This document shows positions 26,349 through 32,390 of a DNA stretch of 64,000 bases, one piece after another. Under the pieces are notes generated by a model. It saw only the letters and a list, made by a program, of their open reading frames with translations, ran no database searches and was not told where the DNA came from. The DNA is taken from the NCBI GenBank assembly GCA_965215025.1, contig CBDCCV010000001.1:1116001-1180000 (forward strand), given 5' to 3'. Source of the DNA: CBDCCV01 sp965215025. GTDB taxonomy: Bacteria; Bacteroidota; Rhodothermia; Rhodothermales; Salinibacteraceae. Positions within the stretch are counted from its first letter, which is position 1, and every line of letters starts with the position of its first letter. The position numbers and the translations under genes are program-made.

Positions 26349-28088
26349 ATGCCCACGATCACCATAGACGGCCAAGCCTTCGAGTACGAGGGCGAGCACA
26401 AGGTGCTCCAGTTCTGCCTGGACCAGGGGGCCGAACTGCCGCACTTCTGCTACCACCCGGCCATGAGTATCCCGGCCAACTGCCGCCAGTGCCTCATCGA
26501 GGTCGGCACGCCGGAAAAGGACCGCGAGTCCGGCGAGGTCAAGATGGACGACGAGGGCAACCCCAAGATCCAGTGGATGCCCAAGCTCCAGACGAGCTGC
26601 TCGGTCAACGCCTCCGACGGGATGGTCGTCAAGACGCACCGCACGAGCGAGCTTGTTGCGGAAGCGCAGAAGGACAACCTCGAGTTCCTCCTCATCAACC
26701 ACCCGCTCGACTGCCCGATCTGCGACCAGGCCGGCCACTGCCCGCTCCAGATCCAGGCCTACAAGTACGGCCCGGAAGGCTCGCGCTTCGAGTTCAGGAA
26801 GGTGCACAAGCCCAAGCGCGTCGTCCTCGGCCCGCGCGTCACCTTGGATGCCGAGCGCTGCATCAACTGCACGCGCTGCACCCGCTTTACCGACGAGGTC
26901 AGTGGCTCGGGCCAGCTTACCATCATGAACCGCGGCGTGAAGAACTACCCGCTCACCGCGCCGGGCGAGAGCTTCGACGAGCCGTACTCGATGAACACCA
27001 TCGACATCTGCCCCGTGGGCGCCCTGACGGCCACGGACTTTCGCTTCAAGGCGCGCATCTGGGAGATGAGTTCGACGCCGTCCATCACTACCACGAACGC
27101 CACGGGCGCCAACTGCCACTACTGGGTGCGCGACAACCTCGTCCTGCGCATCACGCCCCGGCAGAACATGGACGTGAACGAGTACTGGCTCCCGGACGAG
27201 GACCGGCTCGTCTACCCGCGCTTCAACGAGGACCGCCCCGAGGGGCCGATGATCCGCGCCGAAAACGGTCAGCAGGAATCGGCCACGTGGGACGTCGCCT
27301 ACGGCCGCGCCGCCGAGATTCTCCAACGGGCCGAGGGTCGTGAGATCTTCTTCTTAGGCTCGGCCCACGCCACCGTCGAGGACAACTACCTCCTCACGAA
27401 GCTCGCCGAGGCGTTGGGCGCCGGCCGCCCGCGCTACCTCCCGCACGTCCAGCCCGGCGCCGCCGACGGCTGGCTCGTCACCGATGACAAGACGCCCAAC
27501 GCGCAAGGCTGCGAGCGCCTCGGCCTCAGGGCCGTGGACGAGGACGTCCTCCGCGCCAAGCTCCGCGCGGGCGATGTCAAGGTGCTCTACGTCCTCGAAG
27601 ACGACCCCGTCGCCGGCGGCCTCTTCGCCGAGGAGGACCTTAGCGGCGTGAAGGTCATCCTCCACCCCTACCACGCGACGAACGCCACGCTCCCCGCCGC
27701 CGACGTGGTGCTCCCGGCGGCGATGGTGGTCGAGACGGTAGGCACCTTCGTCAACCAGGACGGCCGCGCCCAGCGCGTGCGCCCGGCCAAAGAGATCCGC
27801 GGCATCAACCGCACGCTGATGATGGAGATGGGCAAGAGCCGCGAAGACCAAGCCGGCACGCCCTTCGACCGCTGGCACAACGACGAGCATCGCGTAAACT
27901 GCAAGCCGTCGTGGACGAGCCTGCCCGAGCTGGCCGAGCACCTCGGCCTTGAAGGCTTCAGCTACAAAGGCCCGAAGCAGATCATGGACGAGATCGCCGA
28001 GACCGATGCCTTCGCGGGCGCCACGTACAAGGCGATGGGCCTGCAAGGCGTGCAGCTCGAAGACGTAGGCGCCCAAGAGACGGCGTAG
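26349..28088 (+). CDS. nuoG: NADH-quinone oxidoreductase subunit G
   Basis: The 579-residue subunit has the N-terminal [2Fe-2S] ferredoxin domain (Cys in 'PHFCYHPAMSIPANCRQCLI' and later 'QTSCSVNA'). Next are the His/Cys [4Fe-4S] N4/N5 region 'NHPLDCPICDQAGHCPLQ' and 'RCINCTRCTRFTDEV' with 'DICPVGALT'. A shortened molybdopterin-oxidoreductase-like domain follows. It is shorter than E. coli NuoG (~900). The spacer before it ends in ATCCGCA/ACCCTCA/ATCCGCA/ACCGCAC heptads. Confidence 0.95.
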   Translation: MPTITIDGQAFEYEGEHKVLQFCLDQGAELPHFCYHPAMSIPANCRQCLIEVGTPEKDRESGEVKMDDEGNPKIQWMPKLQTSCSVNASDGMVVKTHRTSELVAEAQKDNLEFLLINHPLDCPICDQAGHCPLQIQAYKYGPEGSRFEFRKVHKPKRVVLGPRVTLDAERCINCTRCTRFTDEVSGSGQLTIMNRGVKNYPLTAPGESFDEPYSMNTIDICPVGALTATDFRFKARIWEMSSTPSITTTNATGANCHYWVRDNLVLRITPRQNMDVNEYWLPDEDRLVYPRFNEDRPEGPMIRAENGQQESATWDVAYGRAAEILQRAEGREIFFLGSAHATVEDNYLLTKLAEALGAGRPRYLPHVQPGAADGWLVTDDKTPNAQGCERLGLRAVDEDVLRAKLRAGDVKVLYVLEDDPVAGGLFAEEDLSGVKVILHPYHATNATLPAADVVLPAAMVVETVGTFVNQDGRAQRVRPAKEIRGINRTLMMEMGKSREDQAGTPFDRWHNDEHRVNCKPSWTSLPELAEHLGLEGFSYKGPKQIMDEIAETDAFAGATYKAMGLQGVQLEDVGAQETA

Positions 28089-28124
28089 CTGCCGAAAGAA
28101 AGCTGTACAACCGGGGAGAGCATC

Positions 28125-28337
28125 ATGGCTGTCACAACGCTTGAGGGCATCGTCGAGAACGGCCAGATCCGGCTTCTGACCGAGGCCAAGCTGCCAGAGC
28201 ACGTGAGGGTTTACGTCGTCGTGCCCGACGCGGGGGCGCCGCCAACCCGCGTCAGCAACCCGCGCCTGGCACATCCGGAGCAGGCCGCCGATTTTGAGAA
28301 AGAAGTCTTCGAGGAAGGCGCCGATGCCGGCGTATGA
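28125..28337 (+). CDS. AF2212-like (DUF104-type) small protein, possible antitoxin
   Basis: The 70-residue protein starts 'VTTLEGIVENGQIRLLTE' and continues 'LPEHVRVYVVVPD', the beta-strand pattern of AF2212-like antitoxins. Its C-terminus ('NPRLAHPEQAADFEKEVFEE') resembles small partners found just upstream of retropepsin-like aspartyl protease genes. Here the stop overlaps the start of such a gene, but that gene is broken (next entry). Antitoxin activity is an inference from family resemblance. Confidence 0.65.
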   Translation: MAVTTLEGIVENGQIRLLTEAKLPEHVRVYVVVPDAGAPPTRVSNPRLAHPEQAADFEKEVFEEGADAGV

Positions 28338-28383
28338 CGCTGCGGACTTCGACCCGCCCGCGCCGGTGCCCGCAGTTACGTTA
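28324..28383 (+). pseudogene. 5' remnant of a retropepsin-like aspartyl protease gene
   Basis: From the ATG at 28324 the frame reads 'MPAYDAADFDPPAPVPAVTL', which I recognise as the usual N-terminus of small aspartyl-protease-like proteins that follow AF2212-like genes. Resemblance stops at about 28383, exactly where the minus-strand ATPase module ends (its last stop codon is at 28376-28378). The catalytic Asp-Ser/Thr-Gly part is missing. The gene therefore looks cut by insertion of the ATPase module. Confidence 0.55.
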
Positions 28384-28762
28384 ACCAGCGTTCGAGGCGC
28401 TGAACTGCGCGTTTTTGATTGGGCACAGGGTATGCAAAGGCCATACTATCCAATCCATGACGACACTCTGTTTTCTCCTGCTCAGAAAGCGCGTCGTCGG
28501 AGACGGCCCACAAGCCTCCCAGCAGGCGAATTGAGGTGATCCGGCCGTTTCGCACTGATATGAGACTCTGACGCTTTGCAAACTTCTCGTCTATTCGTCG
28601 CAGCAAAGCTTGAGGCACGGCGCAACCGGAAAGATGCAAGGTGCCGACTGTCTCGAGTAGTCCTTTTCGACTCTTCTCTTCTTGCGCATTCTTGCGAGCG
28701 AGAATCTCTGTGAAGGTGCCGTTTCGAGCAGGTTCCGGAGCGTTTCCTTCCAGGAGAGCCAT
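28376..28762 (-). pseudogene. Frame-shifted C-terminal part of the STAND-like ATPase
   Basis: This frame overlaps the end of the ATPase reading frame by 172 bp, too much for a separate gene. Adding one base to the A7/T7 run at 28776-28782 would join the ATPase directly to it ('VGFFFWNWWMALLEGNAPEP'). It then runs to a stop at the island edge ('QRLERWLT'). By contrast, the unshifted tail of the ATPase ends in low-quality sequence (28591-28760). I infer that this is the true C-terminus. Confidence 0.55.
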
Positions 28763-31308
28763 CCACCAGTTCCAGAAAAAAAGCCTACGGTCCTGAAATC
28801 TGCTTCTTCAATCAGCGGTCGAAGCTGATCTGCGCGGTCTTGCAGTTGCTTGCCGAAGTGATAACTCCACGCTTGCTGGCCGATGAAGTGGAAGTTGAAA
28901 AGGAAGTGCGCAACATTTGATAGGGAGCACTGCGCCAGTTCTCGCTCAAGGTCGATCTTACTAAAACCCAAGTTGTGACCTATCCTCTTGTCATCCTTAA
29001 GCGCAGTGAAGGATCTCCCCCGTTGAGGCATTCTGCGGCGTGGGAGATCTTTCGTCCCGGCGCCGGGACTCAGGATGACGAAAAGCGAGCGTTTTCGCTG
29101 TACCTCACAATTTGGGTTACTAAAATCAATACCTTCAGGCAGAGGCCACTCGAACAGTGAATCATGGGGATTGAAGCGGTTGAAGAAGGTGCTAATGTTT
29201 CGGAGATCGGATTCCGCGAAGAGCATTCCGAACTGCTCGGCTGAATAAAGACGTAGGGTGTTTGAAATCAAATCCTCGATTCTATCAGGGTCCGCCAAGC
29301 CAAGATTATGAATGAAGATATTCCAGTCCTTAAGATTCATCTCTCCGCTTTGCAACTTTTTCCTAATGGCTCTTTCTCCATGTAGAGATCGATTCAGAGC
29401 ATAGGTGAGATAAGGGAGACGCCATTCTACTGCTTCGCACAGTCCCTCGGAGAATTCTCGAAGGTGTTCCGGCTTGAATCCTACCCGTCCTGCCTCCTCG
29501 GTGAAGAGTGTTGCTACCGCGAAGCTGATCTTTTCCTCCGCTACACGTGCGCCCAATTCCCTGAAATTCAGCGACGACAGCAACCGGAAAACAAAGCCGC
29601 TGTCAAATCTACGGAGGCCCAAGACGATGTTTAGCTTGTATAGCGGTGCCTGCCGTATGTATTCCAGCCAAGACTCTTCGCTGATCGCCGTCTTGATTTC
29701 CTGAAACAGTTCCCGCGCTTTTTTCCCGTTCCAGTTCCGCACTCCGAGTAAGAAAGGCCAGAGTCCAGTCAGCACAGATGCACCGGTAAGCTGTTTGTCC
29801 TCTGTTTCACGGAGCCAGTCGGCAAACCAAACGAAGGCGTCTGTTTGCTCGTATAACTTAATCTGAAGATCAGCGCGGTCATTCTGGTAGAGGTTATAGA
29901 AAACGTCCAGGAAATTGATGGGCTTCCACGCCAGATACTGCTCCAGCATACTGATGGTGTATCCGGCTGCCGTTTCCCCATTTAGTCTGCCTTCATATGC
30001 GGCGGCCTTTACCAGGTAGACGGCCGGCGTCGAGTGGAAATACTCGAGAAACCAGATGCTCCGATCAGAGCGCCAACCGAACCGCTCGTCGGCAAGGAAG
30101 CGGTCTACCAGAGCTTTCTCACGAATGGCCTCGTCCTTTTCACCCAGCCACGAAGCTTGCACTGGGATCTCGAACTGTGAAAGCGCTGCCAGCTTTAGCA
30201 AGTGCTCTCGATGGGTCGGCTCCCTCAAGTATTTCCGGTACACATAGGACAAGACCTCGTTTTCAGGCACCTCGCTGATGCGAGAGAATCTGGATTTGTT
30301 TTCCTCCCACGCCTTGACGTAGTAGTTCAGCAGGTGCAGGTCTCCTTCGCATTTTTCAAGAATGGTCTCGGTGTCGCCGATCTCATCGTCTCCAATGCTC
30401 TCTCGATGCACAAGCCGACGCACGATTTCTCGAACAGTCGTCTCGTCAACGCTGATGGGAATCGTGTGAGGTCTGAGCAAGTCAATATAGCTCCCCTCTG
30501 GATCGCGGAGATTCTCGCCTACGGAGCGTGAGACAACCAGCACGCGAACCGCGCTGATCTGGTACAGCGATCCAACAAGATCATCGACCCTCTCAAGAGC
30601 GGAATGGGCGTCGTCAACGATGAACAGCGTGTCAGGACCACTATGCCGGTTGATTGCACTGACCCAGGTGTTTGCATCCGGCCCATGATTAGCACGGATG
30701 TAATATGCCGTGTGCACAGGTCCACGCCGCGCAAACTCGTAACCGATGCCGAGCGCGAGCGCCGTTTTGCCGCTGCCGGGTGTGCCCAGAATCAGCGCCC
30801 GCCGCTTGGCGTCCAACTTGTCTAACACCGCGCGGTGCAGAACATCGTCCCGGTAATACGTCCCGCTTTCGAAGTCGGCAAGGTTGGGGTGCCGGTCTTG
30901 ATCCACTCGGCCTCCTAACCACGGCAGTAGTTTGTGGAAATATTCGGGAGGAGCGAGCCGATCAAGCTGCGCCTGTATTTGCTCGAACCGCTCTGCGTTT
31001 GCCTTAGCGTGCAAGCTCTGAACGTAATGAGACAGTTCTTCGCTTTTGGCAATTTCGTACCTGAAAAGGGGGATCACCTTCTCGGCAAACGCTCGAAGCT
31101 CAAGCTCAACAGACGGGTCGGCAACTTTCTCAAGTGCTTCTTTGCCCTTCCACAGCTCGCGCTCTCTGATTGATTCGTTTTTGTAACCAGCCTTCTCCAG
31201 CGCGCTGTCGAATGCTGCAAGGAGCTTATCATCGAAGTCTCTGCTTCTTTCCCACACCTCGAAGCTCAGATTGACGAGAGCGCCTTCAGCGATGCCTTCC
31301 AGTGCCAT
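28591..31308 (-). CDS. Large P-loop (STAND/NACHT-like) ATPase, C-terminus frameshifted, interrupted in frame by a MITE-like element
   Basis: The 905-residue frame has an N-terminal helical part (1-150) without a recognised effector. The NTPase follows: Walker A 'LILGTPGSGKTALALG' (~173-188), Walker B 'LFIVDDAH' (~228-235) and an Arg-containing strand 'VRVLVVSRSVGE' (~250). A winged-helix-like part and a long helical-repeat C-terminus complete it. This layout fits STAND NTPases, many of which act in phage defence; no direct evidence shows defence here. Codon use and AT content differ from the neighbours, and it is antisense to them, indicating transfer. A 159-bp insertion (~53 codons near residue ~735) comes from a mobile element. 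See also the frameshift entry. Confidence 0.75.
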   Translation of the reverse strand: MALEGIAEGALVNLSFEVWERSRDFDDKLLAAFDSALEKAGYKNESIRERELWKGKEALEKVADPSVELELRAFAEKVIPLFRYEIAKSEELSHYVQSLHAKANAERFEQIQAQLDRLAPPEYFHKLLPWLGGRVDQDRHPNLADFESGTYYRDDVLHRAVLDKLDAKRRALILGTPGSGKTALALGIGYEFARRGPVHTAYYIRANHGPDANTWVSAINRHSGPDTLFIVDDAHSALERVDDLVGSLYQISAVRVLVVSRSVGENLRDPEGSYIDLLRPHTIPISVDETTVREIVRRLVHRESIGDDEIGDTETILEKCEGDLHLLNYYVKAWEENKSRFSRISEVPENEVLSYVYRKYLREPTHREHLLKLAALSQFEIPVQASWLGEKDEAIREKALVDRFLADERFGWRSDRSIWFLEYFHSTPAVYLVKAAAYEGRLNGETAAGYTISMLEQYLAWKPINFLDVFYNLYQNDRADLQIKLYEQTDAFVWFADWLRETEDKQLTGASVLTGLWPFLLGVRNWNGKKARELFQEIKTAISEESWLEYIRQAPLYKLNIVLGLRRFDSGFVFRLLSSLNFRELGARVAEEKISFAVATLFTEEAGRVGFKPEHLREFSEGLCEAVEWRLPYLTYALNRSLHGERAIRKKLQSGEMNLKDWNIFIHNLGLADPDRIEDLISNTLRLYSAEQFGMLFAESDLRNISTFFNRFNPHDSLFEWPLPEGIDFSNPNCEVQRKRSLFVILSPGAGTKDLPRRRMPQRGRSFTALKDDKRIGHNLGFSKIDLERELAQCSLSNVAHFLFNFHFIGQQAWSYHFGKQLQDRADQLRPLIEEADFRTVGFFSGTGGWLSWKETLRNLLETAPSQRFSLARMRKKRRVEKDYSRQSAPCIFPVAPCLKLCCDE
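28967..29116. mobile_element. MITE-like 150-bp element with 12-bp TIRs and 9-bp target duplication
   Basis: The ends are CCCAAGTTGTGA (28967-28978) and TCACAATTTGGG (29105-29116), inverted repeats matching at 11 of 12 positions. Both sides carry the perfect direct repeat TTACTAAAA (28958-28966 and 29117-29125), a classic target-site duplication. It encodes no protein of its own. Inside (28990-29079) is a palindromic dispersed-repeat unit (GTCATCC...GGATGAC) related to the one at 18311. The net insert of 159 bp is divisible by three and has no stop on the ATPase strand, so the host gene stays open. Removing it restores '...GIDFSKIDLEREL...'. Confidence 0.85.
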
Positions 31309-31348
31309 CTTCGAGGTGCGTTCTTAGGCTTGAGGTGGCTTCACCACG

Positions 31349-31396
31349 CAGCGTTGCCGCGCAACGCTGATGTGGAAATACTACTATACTATTTCC
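31349..31396 (-). promoter_or_regulatory. Dyads upstream of the STAND-like ATPase gene
   Basis: Two dyads lie 40-90 bp upstream of the ATPase start. The first is a perfect 9-bp inverted repeat CAGCGTTGC-CGC-GCAACGCTG (31349-31369). The second is GGAAATA-N9-TATTTCC (31374-31396) with an AT-rich centre (CTACTATAC) that could hold a -10 element. They are candidate operator/promoter sites; no regulator gene is adjacent. Confidence 0.5.
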
Positions 31397-31424
31397 AAAA
31401 AAGCATCCCGCTCCCAGTAAAGCA

Positions 31425-31461
31425 AAGCGCCCGGCCCGCATTCGTAGCAGGCCGGGCGCTT
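31425..31461 (-). terminator. Terminator (copy 1) after the antitoxin gene
   Basis: AAGCGCCCGGCC (31425-31436) pairs perfectly with GGCCGGGCGCTT (31450-31461) around GCGCATTCGTAGCA-like loop sequence; a T-rich stretch follows on the minus strand. It is nearly identical in stem and loop to the terminator at 32334, with the loop in the opposite orientation. Confidence 0.85.
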
Positions 31462-31477
31462 CTTTGTGTAGACGAAA

Positions 31478-31496
31478 GAGAGGCTTAGCGCGACGA
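31478..31496 (-). repeat. Duplicated 3' end of the S9 peptidase gene
   Basis: These 19 bp are identical to 32384-32402, which hold the last codons and stop of the S9 peptidase ('...SSR' then TAA... read on the minus strand). Together with the adjacent terminator copy they form a displaced duplicate of a gene end, placed between the antitoxin stop and its terminator. Confidence 0.75.
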
Positions 31497-31518
31497 CGCC
31501 CCGTCGCGCTTGAACCGC

Positions 31519-31755
31519 CTACGTACCCCCGTGGGTGCGGTCGCGTCCTTCGCGGATCATCTCGGCGATTTCTTCCGAGGTGACCTCTACGCCCTCCACC
31601 GCCGGCACGTCGAGCGCCGATGCCTTCTTCTCGACGGGCCGGAGCGCGAACGCCGTCCCATCGCGCCGCGTGATGCGCACCTCACCCTCGCGCTTGGCTT
31701 CGTCCAGGACGGCGGCCAAGTGCCGCCGGGCCTGCGAGTACGTGTACACGTTCAT
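31519..31755 (-). CDS. Phd/YefM-type antitoxin
   Basis: The start chosen is the ATG at 31755 ('MNVYTYSQARRHLAAVLDEA'), which has GAGG 8 bp upstream; a longer frame begins at 31824 and overlaps the toxin stop. The 78-residue protein matches the Phd/YefM fold ('REGEVRITRRDGTAFALRP'), with an acidic C-terminus that would wrap the toxin ('VEVTSEEIAEMIREGRD'). It follows the PIN toxin gene, the reverse of the usual antitoxin-first order. Confidence 0.85.
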   Translation of the reverse strand: MNVYTYSQARRHLAAVLDEAKREGEVRITRRDGTAFALRPVEKKASALDVPAVEGVEVTSEEIAEMIREGRDRTHGGT

Positions 31756-31820
31756 CGTCATTGCCTCACGGTAGTTCGCAAAGGGTCGAAAGGGTTCAAC
31801 AGAGGTAGGAGGGTAGCGCG

Positions 31821-32243
31821 TCATGCATACCGCTCGTCGCCCGGCAGCGCCTCAGGCCGCACGCGCAGGCCGCGCCCTCGGGCGACGTTGCGCAGCCGCA
31901 GGTCTGTGGAGAGGAGGAAGGCGCCGTGGCGGTGCGCCAGGACCAGCATGTAGGCGTCGTAGGCGTAGATCTCCTCCTCGCCGGCGGTGCGGACGGCCTC
32001 CGCCAGCGGCACCTCTTCGAGCCGGAGTGCGATCTGCTCGAAGGAGGCAACGGCCTGAACGGCTTGCTCCTCCGTTAGGCGCTCTCGGCGCACACCGTTC
32101 ACTAAGGCATTGCCAATCTCCCAGGGAAGTGAGGCGGGCGTAACAAGTTCGGCGCCGGCGCTCGCCTCGATCACGGCGCCCCGGTGCTCCTCGCCGAGCA
32201 CGACGGTTAGCACCGCCGAGGTGTCTGCCACTTGCTTTTCCAC
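31821..32243 (-). CDS. vapC: PIN-domain ribonuclease toxin (VapC-like)
   Basis: The 140-residue PIN domain has the acidic set expected for catalysis: Asp in 'VADTSAVLTVVLGEE', Glu in 'LPWEIGNALVNGVRRE', and Asp residues in 'EIYAYDAYMLVLAHRHGAF' and 'LLSTDLRLRNVA'. VapC enzymes cut specific RNAs and are silenced by the partner antitoxin. The partner here is Phd-like and lies 65 bp downstream. The module is flanked by near-identical terminators. Confidence 0.9.
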   Translation of the reverse strand: MEKQVADTSAVLTVVLGEEHRGAVIEASAGAELVTPASLPWEIGNALVNGVRRERLTEEQAVQAVASFEQIALRLEEVPLAEAVRTAGEEEIYAYDAYMLVLAHRHGAFLLSTDLRLRNVARGRGLRVRPEALPGDERYA

Positions 32244-32265
32244 GTGCCTGTTGTGCTTGTGAGCA

Positions 32266-32271
32266 ATTATA
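32266..32271 (-). promoter_or_regulatory. Candidate -10 element for the toxin-antitoxin operon
   Basis: On the minus strand TATAAT lies 23 bp upstream of the vapC start, inside an AT-rich window (about 32262-32280). No good -35 hexamer is visible. A 6-bp inverted sequence around it could be the autoregulatory operator. Confidence 0.35.
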
Positions 32272-32333
32272 CAACTTATAGGACGCTGACGGCTTTACAC
32301 CGTTCCCTAAAAGCTGCTGCCGCACAGCCATCG

Positions 32334-32375
32334 AAAAAGCGCCCGACCTGCTACGAATGCGGGCCGGGCGCTTTT
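32334..32375 (-). terminator. Terminator (copy 2) of the S9 peptidase gene
   Basis: AAAAAGCGCCCG pairs with CGGGCGCTTTTTT around a 'CTGCTACGAATGCGG' loop, 16 bp beyond the peptidase stop; U-rich on both strands. The loop is the reverse complement of that in copy 1 at 31425. Confidence 0.9.
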
Positions 32376-32390
32376 TTCGTGCGGAGAGGC

